A DNA stretch of 64,000 nucleotides. Origin: Opisthocomus hoazin (taxonomy: Eukaryota > Chordata > Aves > Opisthocomiformes > Opisthocomidae). Position 1 is the first letter of the stretch. Every line of letters begins with the position of its first letter. The stretch lies in NCBI RefSeq assembly GCF_030867145.1, contig NC_134436.1:4588001-4652000 (forward strand). The letters run 5' to 3'. Below the pieces are notes generated by a model. That model was not told where the DNA came from, did not search any database, and saw nothing but the letters and a program-made list of their open reading frames with translations. Positions 1 through 30,111 of the stretch are shown here, in pieces. Position numbers and translations under genes: made by a program.

Positions 1-789
1 AACAGCAGCTCTGCACCCATAAAGCACCAAACAGCCACCATACGCTTTAGGGAAGAACAGATTTCTCTGATTAACAGGCATTTCTCTTTCCCTGTTCAAG
101 AAGAAAAGCTTAAAGGCATGGGACTTCTCCCCTTCCACCTTTTAAAGGAACATAAAGTTGGGGATGTCTGTGTATGTCACCTTTCAAGCCCTCCTATTCA
201 TCCTTCTCTCTTGCACAGCCTTGTGGCTTGCCCCAAGTGCTGGGACATAACACAGTCTCAAACCCCGTCTTCAGGGCAGGGGCAAGTCCCCTCCAAAGGG
301 CAGGGCCTGAGCTGTAGGCAGAGGGAAAGGCAGGAGATCCCTCCTTCCCCTCATAGCTAAAGAGGACTTTGTCATCTGGAGGGGCCTCCAGGTCTTGACG
401 AGACCTTTACTAAGGACTGCCAGCTTAAGCCAGCTTACACAGGAGAGACACCTCAGGTCAATGTTGAAGACCTTCCAGTCCACCAGAGCCTTCACAGGTG
501 GCAGAGGAAAGCACTTGCCAGCATGCTGCAAGCCAGGCCTCCCGCATGGTTCCTAGAAGACCAAGCAGTTCAGGTCCCTGCGTGCTCTGCCCTGCCCTCT
601 CTGCATGCAAAGGCAAAGATGAAATCACCTCCTTCTACAGAAAATTGTCTTTTCTATAGACTACAGAAAGCAGGGCCATGAAACCCCTCAGCCAGGGTGA
701 TGTGAGGAGATGAGACACACGGGAAGAGAGGAACTTGCTGGGGTGAAAGAACAAGGTGTAAGCTGGCCTTTAAAATGTAGGTCCTACCT
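1..789. other. non-coding stretch left of DIAPH1 relic
   Basis: No convincing coding exon or repeat was recognised. On the minus strand at about 265-310 a pyrimidine tract and AG precede a short proline-, phenylalanine- and glycine-containing stretch. It vaguely recalls the end of the DIAPH1 FH1 region, but the match is too short to call. Confidence 0.3.
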
Positions 790-1090
790 TAGTCGATGTG
801 GTCTTTGCTGTTGTATGGCTGACTGAGAATCTTTGGAGACGATCCCCATGGAAGCAGTGGAGATGCACAGGCTCCCCCGAGCCAAGGGCAGGAGGGGGGA
901 TACCTATTCCTGGTGGAGGCAGTGGGATGCCAGAACAACCTAGGCACAGAGGAGCCAATGGGATGTCTCTAGAAACAGTCCCTGGTAGCGGATGGGTGGT
1001 GGTGGCTGGATGTTCCCTGCAGTGCCTGGAGGTGAAGCTGCAGCCAGGGAAGAGCCTGAAGCTATTTCTCTCATCTTCCAGCCTCTCCAT

Positions 1091-3351
1091 CTGAAGCAGA
1101 AACAAGAACATGGCAGTGGTTAGTTCATGCTCAGTTACCCAGAGCAAACAGGGTACCACCCTGAAGCATCTCCCAAACGATCGATCAGGCCTATCTCAAA
1201 TCCCCATCCTTCCTCTCACAAGATGCTACCAACTGCCCTTGTCAATGAAAAATGAGCAGAAGGCAGCAAAGTAACAGGTGAACTGTTTGATCATTTGGTG
1301 ACTTAAAGTCCTCCTCCCATGAGGGGAAAAGATGCATTCCTGCAGCAGGGTGACCTCAGAAGAGCTGTGGTGAACAAACTACAGCAGGAAGCACAGTAGT
1401 GAAGTAGAGTCTGCTCCCAACCCCGAGCGTCAGTGGCTGAATATCAAAGTGCTAGAGACACACAGCGTAGCACAGAAAGAAAACTCCAATTCTCTGTTTG
1501 GACTATTTGCTGGTCCTAGTGCCAGTGAGAGTAAAAAGGGGTGAACGTCTGGATCTGCAGGACAGCCCGAGCCTGTGCTCTGCTGGTGGTGCATCCACAC
1601 CATGGTCAGCCCGTAGCCCTCGCTGTCTGGCACCTCAGAGACCCTGCCAAAACTTTGCTTGTGCTGCATGACCCCTTTTCTTCAGGCGCCCTCCTCTCCT
1701 CTCTCAGCTTTTGACCTGACACTGGCATCAGACAGGACAAGCCTGGTGAGATGAAACCTATTGCTCACAGTATCCAGTATCTCAGAAAGGAGAGGCGTCC
1801 CCTGGTCAGCTTACTCCTCCCTCGTGATGGGGAAGAGGTGCAGAGCTGGAGCTGCCGTAACCAACTGTCCAGTCCCAAACAGCACAAGAACTGCAGCAAA
1901 ATTAGTTGAATGTTTAGAATCATAGAATCATTTAGGTTGGAAAAGACCTTTAAGATCATTAAGTCCAGTCATAAACCTAACACTGCCAATTCTACCACTA
2001 AACCGTGTCCCTAAGTGCCACATCTACATGTCTTTTAAACACCTCCAGGGATGGGGCCTAAACCACTTCCCTGGGCAGCCTGCTACAGTGCTTGACAACC
2101 CTTTTGGTGAAGGAATCTTTCCTAATAGGTCATCTAAACCTCCCCAGCACAACTTGAGGCCATTTCATCTCATTCTATCAGTTACTACTTGGGAAAAGAG
2201 ACCAACACTCACCTCGCTACAACCTCCTTTCAGGTAGTTGTAGAGAGGGATAAGGTCTCCCCTCAGTCTCCTCTTCTCTAGACTGAACAACCCCAGTTGC
2301 CTCAGCCATAAGTCATAAGACTTATTTTCTAGACCCTTCACCAGCTTCATTGCCTTTCTCTGGACAAGCTCCAGCACCTCAATGTCCTTCTTGTAGTGAG
2401 GGGCCCAAAACTGAACACAGTATTTGAGGTGCGGCTTCACCAGTGCAGAGTACAGGGGGACGATCACTTCCCTACTCCTGTTGGCTACACTCCCTCTGAT
2501 CTGTGCTTTCCATCTTGTCAAAGGTAATCAGCCAGAGAGCAGGCTCAATAACGGAGATGTTTTTCTTCCTCTCCTCCATCAGAGGAGCTGCTTACAGAAG
2601 TATGCTCTCACCCAAAATATGGATTTCTACAGAATTTTGATTTCAAGCCTGTTTGCTTTGTATAAACAACTGCAAGATGCTTTATCTGTCTTCTATTATT
2701 TTTCTCAGTGTTAAATTTCTCAATATGTTTAAAAAAATTACCAGTGTACATTTTCTGTTCTATCAGACAAGGGATTTAGGAGCAGAAATGCGCACATTCC
2801 AATCCAAAAGTTTCCTTAACTGTTCAGTGTTGCTCTCCAGAGAGCAAAACCAAGTATGCACAGACTGCGTGGGCTCCAGGCACTTGGTGCAGCAATAGGA
2901 GACTGCTCAAACTGAGGACATCCACTAACACTGGGCTTCCTGAACAACGCAGATCACAACACATCCACTTTTTCCTGCCCTACACTTTTGTTGATAGAAA
3001 AAAGCAACTCTAAGAATATGCTTTAGCAACTTCCAGGAGGAGTCCCTGTGTCCAGGGAAAAGCCAAGACACTCCAGGTTCAGTCCCACATAACCCAGGTC
3101 ACTCCAGTGGAGAGTTGCATGACAGGCTCTTCTTATTCCTCCTGTCTCCATCTGTTTAAGCAAAGGTGGCTCAGAGCCTCCTGAAGGCACTCGCCAAATC
3201 TCTGACCAGTGGAAGCCCATCATCATTGCTTCTCCTCCTTCCAGTGTTGCCCCTCCAGAGAGAAGGATACAGCATTTTGAGGAAGACAGGGTGTCTGACC
3301 AGCTGTACCCCATCCCCAACTCATCAGCCCACATCTCAGCCTGAGATGGAC
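1091..3351. other. spacer between DIAPH1-like blocks
   Basis: Apart from the CR1 fragment at 1917-2527, nothing recognisable was seen. It would correspond to the intron before the FH1 exon of the decayed gene. Confidence 0.4.
1917..2527 (-). mobile_element. CR1 LINE 3' fragment
   Basis: This is a 5'-truncated CR1 non-LTR retrotransposon in minus orientation. The plus strand starts with the reverse complement of the typical 3' tail (repeated AGAATCAT, then TTAGGTTGGAAAAGACC). The minus-strand reading frame shows the end of the CR1 ORF2, with motifs such as [20 protein letters not shown] and [15 protein letters not shown]. It lies between the FH1-like and coiled-coil-like DIAPH1 relic blocks. 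Confidence 0.93.
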
Positions 3352-4277
3352 CTCCTCACTCGGATGGGAAACTTTGCTTGCCAGCTCCTGCTTCTCTGTA
3401 GTCTTTTGCTGCTTCTCCACCTCCAGCATCTCCTCACCACATGCATCAGGCAGTTTCTCCTCAAAGTCCTTTTTCATCTTCATTTCCACTTGCAGCTCTT
3501 CCATGCAGTCAGTTCCAAATCCAGCTGCAGAGGCAACAAACATAGGGGCTGAGCAGGGACATACAAGGAGCATCTCCATATAGAGGGATGGGTGGGCTTC
3601 CTTGCTTTCCCTAAAAACCTCTCAAAACCTCGACCACCCAGCCCTCATGCAGTACTATAGTCACGCAGCCAGAGACAAAGGTTCATGCCTCTGCTTAATC
3701 CAAGGGGCAAAAATCCTTCGAACAGTCCATCTCCAGCCCAGCTGTGATGGCCTCAAGTTTCCCAGTGCACATATTCACACCAAAATATGGGCAGTGACCG
3801 CTTTCCTGCTGGGAAGGATTCAGTGCAGATTAGGCACAATCTGGAGGCAGCTGCTTGCCCTGCAGTGACAGGAATGACACTTTTCAATTCCACCCCATCA
3901 CAGCTTCAATTATTTCCTACCATACAGAAACTGCAAGGGATTACCTGCTTGCGAGTTCAAGAGGTAATGGAGCCCGATGCCCACAGCTCAAGCATTGTTT
4001 TCCCTCACTGCGACAGCTGCAACTTGGGTATTTTTTTAGATTACAATGTAAGCATATGCTCTTCCTCTGTCAGAAAGATCAAGCACAACCTGTACACTGA
4101 TAATCAATTAGGCAAGAAATGAGCGGCAGCACTTGTAGTCCAGCACCAGGTAGAACAGGCTTTGGTTTGATGTGTGCTAACCTATCAGTTACCCAACCAC
4201 ATCAGCCAAAAACCTTTTTTCCAGTTCTGTCACTCTGGCTTCAGTTTTCTCCATTCTGGTTTTATCAACCAAGTTAC

Positions 4278-6990
4278 CTAAAAAGAAAAGGAAATACAAA
4301 TAACAAAAGCACTGCTATAAACACACTCCCCTTTGCCTTCTCCAATACATCCCACAAGCCTCATGATGCCCCACATCACTCACTGCAGGGCTGTGCTCTG
4401 CCCTGGCTGGAGAAACCCTGTCTGCTCACTACTGCAGAGCCTCTGCCTGAAGACTGATGTGCCCTTCTGTTTTCCCTAAACCCCATCCTAAGCAAACTGC
4501 TCCTCCAAAGCTGTTTCTGGGGTGCCAAAGAAAGTAACAAGCAGTTCATCTGTCTTTAAAAAAAAAAAAAATAGAGCTATGAACAGAAAATATTTACAAA
4601 ACACTGTAAAGGCAAATCAACCAAATATCAAACATTAATGGGGAAACCTAGAGGCAGAATTAGAAACACCATACCAGCAAAATTGTCCTCAGCAGTTCAG
4701 CCTCCACCAAGGACCAAACAAACACCAAGGTTGATGATGGCTGGTAAATGAGTTTCCCTGCCCCAGACACCTCTCAGTAGCCTGGGCTGAGATCAGGAAA
4801 GCAAAAAGCAACTTGCCTCTGCAGTCAAAGACATACAGCTCCAGTCAAAAGCAATTTTTTATTTCTTTCGATAAGCTGCCTAGTCAGTTATAACACCTGC
4901 TTACACAGGACACTGACTTCATCCACCTACATTCAGAAAAAGTCTGGACATGCTGGGTAAATCTGGAGTCTTGTGGACTTAGACTAACTGGGGGATCGGT
5001 TTGGCGACCTGTGTACCACTACCCATGGCTCTGGAGCTGCCCAAAAGCACCCGTGCTCTCACTGCTGCAGCTCTGTGTAGGCACTAAGGAAGACATTTCT
5101 CTTTATTTGTTCTTTTAAACTGGTAATACACAGCAGAGCATACCCTTTATGACCTACTGGGAGTTCTTCCCCAGGCAGAGCAGGAACAAGGGCAGAGCTT
5201 GTATATTTAAGAGGTATTTGAGTTACATTACCATTAAACATAGCTAAACATTTTACTGGGCTGAAGGCTGACAATACTGTAGAAGCACAGTCTTTGCTGC
5301 GCATCTAACTCCTGGGGAGAAATGAAGGAGTTTTTGTTTATTTTCATCTATAAAATGCTACCCAATTTAATGACAGAAATCCAAAGACCTACAATAAGCT
5401 TTGTAAACAGAGCACAGCAAATAAAAAGCAATTAGACCAACACAAGACACCCCAGGTGAACCCCTGAGGCACTTAAGAGGAGAAAGGTCTCCCTTCAGTC
5501 CAAGCTCAGTAAATGTGACAAGATGGACAACAACGACAAAGGGCAACGCCGGGGCCATGAAGAGCTGCTGGGGCTCAGTGATGACAGGGGACCAAAGCTC
5601 TCCTGGCATCACTGCACCCCTTGAGGCTTCCACAGACCCCGAGCACCCCAGCCTCTCTCACCTCCGCTTGTGCTGCTGGAAGGGAAAAGCATCACCCAGC
5701 ACAGATGTCACTCAAAGGGTCTGCAAGAGGAGAAGGTGTATTTTTAACACCTATTTGGCCAAACACGATTAAAACGTGCTTTCCCTCACCACTGATCTCA
5801 CCTAACAGGGCTGCGTTTCGGCTGGAAGAGGTTGAAGTTTGTTTTCCATGCCCTGAAAAACGAAATTAGGAAAGAAAAAGGAAACCTGCCTTCCAGCCTG
5901 TGTTAGGCTGCAGAGAGGAGAAACAGAAAAATCCTCCCTGAGGTAGGAGTAGTGGCTCACATCAAAGGCTTCCGAGTGAGAGGATCACCTCTGCACGCTG
6001 TGAGGAACATTTACGCTATAATTGTTAGCTTTCATCCAATCCAAAAGGATCAGGAACTGGTTGAGAGATTTAACGATCTCAGTCACACACCCTGGAATTA
6101 ATAAAGGCCACGGCACTCCCAAAACCCTGCACATGCCGTCCGAGTTCAGGAGCTGGGACCAAAAAGAGGAAAACAACAACAGCAGCAGTAAAGAAAAAAC
6201 TCCTGCAAGAGATACAGATTTTCTCACTAATTAACAGGCCCAACTGGAGAATAAAGGAGGAGGTAAGATATTAACATTTCTTCCCCTCCTTAGAGGGGAC
6301 ACAGATTTAACAGTCAGCGCTGTCTGGAAAATCCGCCGCTTCAAAACAGGCTCGTTAACTCCGAAAGCCCAGCGCCTACGGGACGGTGAGAAGCCCAAAG
6401 AAACCACAGACCTGTAAGGAGGACCCTGCTTTGTCCCCGCCGGGCCAGGCTTTGCCTCTGCTTTCCACGACCGAGGAGCTCCCGAAAGGCTTTGGATCCC
6501 ACACTCGGGTGTCCATCCGCCAAAACCTGAAAATAAACAGCGTTACTTGACTATCAAAACGCACAAGCACAACTTCAGGTACTACGCACGGTCCCAGCGT
6601 GGTTTTGGGTTTTTACGAGCTCACAGGGGCAGATTTTCTCCCCATCCATCAGCCGGGTGCTGGAACAGGAGCGCAAACGCCCGCTGCTCCGGCTTCTGAT
6701 GTGCCAAGAGCCTGGGGACTCTGGGCCGAGGCGTTAACCCCAACCGAGCAACACCTAGGGCTAAACTCGGTATTTCTGGAGCCTCCTGAAAATACCAAAT
6801 AAAGGGTAAAAATAAAAACACAGAACAGAACTTTTTTTTTTTTTTTTTTTTCTTCCCCCAGAAAGGAAAGCAGCGCTGCAGTTTGCTCAGCCCCGGGGGC
6901 CCCCATCGAGCGCCCAAGCAGCACCTGAACCTAAACTAACCCCCCAAAACAGCACAGTAAGTGTTTTTACATCGATCAGCCGTAATTTTG
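4278..6990. other. stretch expected to hold DIAPH1 N-terminal exons; none seen
   Basis: No GBD, FH3 or dimerisation-domain exon of DIAPH1 was recognised on the minus strand. The stretch holds an A-run at about 4558-4571 and a T-run at about 6831-6851. Short reading frames here look like chance frames. Confidence 0.45.
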
Positions 6991-7016
6991 GGGAAAAAAA
7001 AACAAAAAACGAGTAT

Positions 7017-7620
7017 TTGTTGGCTCCCCTAAAAGCGGGAGGCCCCGCCCGGCCCTGCCCTGCGCGCCCAGCCGGGAGCCGGCGGCGGGGGAATCGCGAT
7101 ACCGGCACCGCGATACCGGGTCCGCGACATCCCGGGTCCCCCCACGCGCTCACCGCCGCCACGAGCCCGCCCACGCAGCGCCCTCCGGACATCAATCTCC
7201 ACGAGACCCCGCCCCCGGGCCCCGCCCACCCCGCCGCAGGCAGCAGGGGCCGGGCCGGGGCACAAAGCAGAACCAGCGAGGGGGGAGCCCACGCTGCAGC
7301 ACCCAGCCTGGGTCCCAGCCCCCTCCCCGGGCCCGCGCTGCCCCTGCGCGCAGTGCCGCGCCTCGGACCACCGCTGCCGTGCGGGGGGGTGCGGGGCTGC
7401 CCTCACAGGTGGGTCCCAAACCCCCTCCCCTGGCCCCTGCGCGCAGTGCCGCGCCTCGGACCACCGCTGCCGTGCGGGGGGATGCGGGGTGCGCTCTCAG
7501 GCGGCTCCCACAGCCCATTCGGCCGCGCCCCGCGTCGTGTTTTCCCAGCCCACCCACTCTCAGGCAGCAGCACACCGGTTCCTGCTATCGGCTAGGTAAG
7601 GGCAGCCCGCAGCCTGGAGG
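7017..7620. promoter_or_regulatory. CpG island, possible old DIAPH1 promoter
   Basis: This is a very GC- and CpG-rich block flanked by AT-rich DNA. It sits between the HDAC3 3' end and the DIAPH1-like blocks, where the minus-strand DIAPH1 promoter would be. No start-codon exon of DIAPH1 could be read in it. It may still drive a non-coding transcript. Confidence 0.55.
7341..7489. repeat. 93-bp tandem duplication inside CpG island
   Basis: The string beginning CCCCTGCGCGCAGTGCCGCG occurs at 7341 and again at 7434. It continues for nearly 50 almost identical bases, so the unit is about 93 bp. Confidence 0.85.
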
Positions 7621-7629
7621 TCCCACCTG

Positions 7630-9470
7630 ACCCGGGACAAGGTGTCGGGGACCAGGATAAACGCCGGTCTAACGCGGCTCCAGCAGCCCTGACATACTAG
7701 GTAGCAAGTTCTCATTTTTCACAGCTCTGCTGTAGTGCAGAAATAGAACTATAAAGATAAAAAAAAATCTCTACAGATTGAACTTGTTTCTAGCTATTTA
7801 AGAAACAAACAAGCAAATGCACCCCCAAAAAACCACCCAACCCCAAACCCTACCCACCTTCAGCAACCCAGGTAAGACAATACCCCAAGTTTCCAGCCCT
7901 GTTTCAAAACACAGGACAGAGCAGGGCTGGGACAGCGCTAAGGGGAAGAATGGGCTGGGTGGTTTGCAAGGTAAGGTCGGTCCCATCTTCACAGTAAAAG
8001 AGAATTACAAGGGGAGGAACTCCCCTTTTTTCTCCCCAAAGCAAACACTGCCTGCTACCCAAGGTGGGAGTCTGAATTCCCCCTGTAAATCAGTTTTGCT
8101 GCAGAGGGTGATGACAGCAGCACAGGGAACAAGCCAGCTCTCTGACACCAGGTGAGGTGGCAAGCTGGAACAAAACAAGTTTATCTTCTGTTCAGACACA
8201 TGGGTTTCTTTTTCACAGATCTGGCTAGTCACTAGAGCAGCATTTTCTGCCTCCTGATTTGCAAAGAACATTACTCATAATGCTAGAAGCAAGTACAGCT
8301 GACCAAATCAGGGTCAGAGTTAGGGCCATCAGCCCAGTGCCTCCTTTGAGACAGCCAAATAGCGAACGCAGGAATCATACAAGTGCAGGGTAAGCACACA
8401 GCAATTCTTCTCCAGAGTACTAATTCAGTCACCAAAAATTTGCACCCAGAGTGTCTTTCTATTACCAACCTTGATTTCTCACACCCCCTCCCCCCAGTGC
8501 CTTTCAGAACCCGTGTTCACAATACCTGCTGGCAACAGCTTGCACAGCTCAACTAGGTGCATGTAAAGCAACTTCTTTTTTTCTGAGCCAGCGACTTGCG
8601 AGTTTCATTTGATGCTCCTCTAGTACCTAAATATTTGGAGAAACCCTGTCCAGCACCTGTAGCTTTATAGACCTTACAAATCCTTTCCTAGCTTAGTTCT
8701 CTCTCCCCAGCTACGAATCCTCATTCCTCATACAGGAGCTGTGCTATCATCCCTCTCTGCACCTAGTCTAATTCTACTGTAACTTACTTCTCTGGGCACC
8801 TAGTGGGAGCAACACTGACTTCTGCCTGCTTCACACTGCAGTTACACGAATTGGAGCTCACTTCTGGCCAAGCTTCACCTCCTCCCCATAAAGCTGAAGC
8901 CTTGGGCTGGCAGTGCTGTAGATGTCCTAAGGGGACTAGGCATTGCCTGTGAACACATCAACAGATCTGGTCAAGTTGGTGTCTTCTTCTGACCTGCCCT
9001 GTCACAGACCTAGGGAGGGGGAGTGAAGAGGGAGATAACCACAGGCCTAGAAACAAAGTCACCAATAAGGGCTTTAGGAAAGCGAGACTGCAAAGAGCAG
9101 ACTCTTATGGAAACTGCAACTCAGAGAAACAATGACATCTAAAACCAGTGCAGGAAAGGTTTCCTGAATCAGCTCTGCAGCTTCCTGCAAAGCTTTTCCT
9201 TGAATCGGAGGCGTAAGCAGGAGTGTCCGCCAGCCCACCTGCCCTCTGGCAAGGAAATTCAGGGTGCTCTCCTCATTGCACACTGAGGCTGCAAACTCAG
9301 CAGCGTACACTGAGGTGCTGAACACCCTCCATTCATTCAGACAGGTAAGATGGCGGAGGACACTACCCTGCCAGGGATGACACGCACACTCTCAATCCTT
9401 GGGAGGACAGAAGTCAAAAAGGTGTGAGTATTAAACAGACAAACAACAGGTCAGGTAAGAAAAATACTGC
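7630..9470. other. intergenic between CpG island and HDAC3 3' end
   Basis: No gene, exon or clear repeat was recognised on either strand. Confidence 0.5.
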
Positions 9471-9477
9471 CTCTTCA

Positions 9478-9483
9478 TTTAAT
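9478..9483 (-). terminator. HDAC3: candidate HDAC3 poly(A) signal ATTAAA
   Basis: TTTAAT on the plus strand gives ATTAAA on the HDAC3 strand, about 1.15 kb after the stop codon. I saw no AATAAA on the minus strand nearer to the stop, so this is the best candidate for the 3' end. Confidence 0.5.
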
Positions 9484-10520
9484 GTTTAAAGACATCAGTA
9501 AACAAACAGAACAGTACAGACAGTCAGAGGCTAAACCCCTCCCGCTTCCCCAGACCACGCACTCCAAATGACGACAGGTACCAGGTGACGACTCTGGCGA
9601 AGGAGCAGCAAGTCCGGGATTTGAGAGATGGCCGAGAGAAATCTCTGCTGTGTGAGGGCAAGACGACAGGACTTGAGAAGCAGCATTTTCCCTCACCCAT
9701 GAGCAGAGCAACGTCTCCTGGGTACAGTGAAGAAGGAATCGTTTCCATCCACTCCGAGCAAGCAGCCCAAATCTCTTGCGAACACACAGAAGGGCCAAGT
9801 GTGAAGTTGGAAAACACAGCTGGAAGCTACACTAGAGGTGCAAGACACACTATGTACTGACCTTGGCAGCCAAATCTCTGTTCCACAGTGATTTTAGCCT
9901 CTCAAAAAATAAACGAGGAAGTTAGGTCCAACTTGGCAAAGTGTTGCAGTACTGTGTATGGAGGGAACAAACAAGACTAAGCTCTGCGCACATTCTTCCA
10001 TCTTGCTCCATCAAGCTGCTCCTGGTCCAGGGACATTCACGAGCCCTATTCCACAACTGGCCTTGTCTTCTCGAACAGTTTTCCTTGAGCTGTGGAGCAT
10101 CAGTTGGTTAGAAGTGACATCAGGAAGCAGCTCTCAGTGCAGGCTTCAGAGGACAGTCGACTGCGTATCTGAGTGGAGGGCCGGGGAGAGCAGAATGTAT
10201 CAGGTGTTGCAGCTGAAGAGAGGTGGAGTTCGTAGGCACAACCGCTCCAGCTCCCACCTTGCTGGCAGCAGCCTGCACAGGAGTTACAGGAGGTGAAGGA
10301 ACCAGTGTGGGTCAGGCTCTGAGGGCAGTCGCACAGCTACCAGCCAGTATGCAGCACAGATTCAAGCGCTACTTGAATTTCCATTTCCCAGAGCGGTGAC
10401 AGCTGGAACCGTGACACGTGGTGGAAAGTAAGGAACGCGTTTCACTGCTCTCTGCCTCTCCAGGCAGCAGAAGCCTGCAGTGGTGCTGTTTCTGCTGCCA
10501 CTGCTGCAATCAGATACAAA

Positions 10521-10537
10521 GGGGGGGGGGGGGGGGG
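10521..10537. repeat. G17 homopolymer (C17 in HDAC3 3'UTR)
   Basis: Seventeen consecutive G on the plus strand lie 88 bases past the HDAC3 stop. The HDAC3 mRNA would therefore carry a C17 tract early in its 3'UTR. The run length is prone to sequencing error. Confidence 0.8.
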
Positions 10538-10624
10538 CTGTCTCCTATGTGGCCCAGTTAACTGCACCAAGCACCAATGTTCAGTGCAGGCCCCCCCATA
10601 GTCCAGAGCCCCAGCTCAGAGCCC

Positions 10625-28940
<18,316 letters not shown>

Positions 28941-28949
28941 CCATCGCCA

Positions 28950-29960
28950 CGGCTGAGTGCTCTAAAAATCGCCGAGAACTTCGGAAAGGAGGGTGCCGGG
29001 GAGGTCAGGGCTGCCTTGCGTTCGTGCGAGGTTGTTCACCCCGCGGCGGGCAGCAGCTCGCCAGCACCGGCTCTCCCGGCCGGCGCTCCCGTTCGCTCCC
29101 CGCTGCAGCTGCCCGCGTTCCCCTGAGCTTCTCCCCGCACCTTCAGCCGCTGAAACCGCTTCGGAGAGATTTTTTTTTTTTTTTCCCGGGGTCGGGCCAG
29201 GCGGGTGCTCTCGCTGGCAGACGGCGGCAGGCTGCCGCGGCAGAAGCAGCTCGGCTCCTTGCTGAGGAAGGCAGGCAGCCGGGAGCCGGGGGGCCGGAGG
29301 ATGCTCGCCGCGGTCCCCAGCCGAGGGGATGCGGGGTTGCTAGGAGGCAGGTGAAGGTGAAGAGGAGAACGCTGCGGAGGACCGCAGGCCCAGGTACCGC
29401 CGCCGCAGCGGAGACGGGGGCCGGCCGGGAGCGACCCTGCCTGCGCCGGGAAGCGAAGCCGGCGAGCGGGCGGCCGAGCTCCGAGCCCGCGGGGAGGGAG
29501 ACGGCAAAGCCCAGGGGAGCTGGGGCGGAGAGAGGAAGCTCGGTTCTGCGGGCGGACGATGCGGGAGCCGGCTCGGCCCTCCGCCAGCCCGGCTGCCACG
29601 GCTCCCCGCCTGCCTTTGCCTTTGCGGGCAGAGGCCCTCGGCTGCGAGTAGCGAGGGATGGAGGGGGAGCCGGCGGGCACGGCGCGGTGAGGATGCTCAG
29701 CCCCCCGCAAAGGCGAGCGGGGTGATGCCGCCCGCCGCAGAGCCCGGGGGACCGGTGCCCTTGGGAAGCCACCTGCAAGGGACGGGGGAGTGCCACAGCC
29801 CGGGGCCGGGCGGGCCTGCGGGGATGCTGCCGCCGATGCCCTTGGGATGCCTCTTGCCGGGTGCGTGCGGGGCGGCAGTGTCCTTGGGAGAACATCGAGC
29901 CGTCTCCAGCCTGCCTTCTCCTCCGCGGGGCCCCTGCCACGATGGACCTTGCAGGGCGAT
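28950..29960 (+). promoter_or_regulatory. RELL2: CpG island, probable RELL2 promoter and 5'UTR exon
   Basis: A strongly CpG-rich block ends about 150 bp before the RELL2 coding exon. That exon is entered through an acceptor (CTTCTCCTAG up to 30105) six bases before the ATG, so a non-coding first exon must lie upstream. Donor-like CCCAG/GTACCG near 29395 is one candidate. The exact first exon cannot be fixed from sequence alone. Confidence 0.6.
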
Positions 29961-30111
29961 AGATGAGCCCTTGGCAGCCCACCCCAAGCCGAGAGCTGGC
30001 TCTAGCCCAGGGTGGATGGGAGGAAGAGGAGGAGGACGATGGGCACGGGGACCTTGGCAGGGGGTGAGCACCGAGGTCTCTGATCCGCCTTCCCCCTTCT
30101 CCTAGATCCGC

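Larger units (their letters stand above)
790..4277 (-). pseudogene. DIAPH1: Decayed DIAPH1 (mDia1 formin) exon blocks
   Basis: DIAPH1 is the Rho-activated formin that nucleates actin. Three minus-strand blocks lie in the gene's order. Block 4214-4277 reads VDKTRMEKTEARVTELEK, like the coiled coil before FH1. Block 3352-3524 begins LDLELTA and continues ELQVEMK...DFEEKL...EKQQ...TEKQEL, the next coiled-coil exon. Block 790-1090 starts like LED...EIAS, then proline-rich GIPLPPPGIGIPPP, the FH1 start. The reading frame breaks between LDLELTA and ELQVEMK (one base short), the exon ends lack good donors, and the FH1 block needs several frames. No GBD/FH3 exons, which should encode about 560 residues, were found in the 2.7 kb before the CpG island. 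Position and strand fit human synteny beside HDAC3. Alternatives are a partial duplicate of an intact gene elsewhere, or a fast-evolving gene that I mis-spliced. Confidence 0.58.

Noticed and set aside
271-531. Possible DIAPH1 FH2-side exon on the minus strand
   Set aside because: Only a short resemblance (ALPFGG) after a pyrimidine tract; not enough to add to the relic.
5985-6227. 80-codon minus frame with hydrophobic start
   Set aside because: The start is a leucine run from a CAG/CTG-like tract and the remainder matches no known exon of DIAPH1 or another gene.
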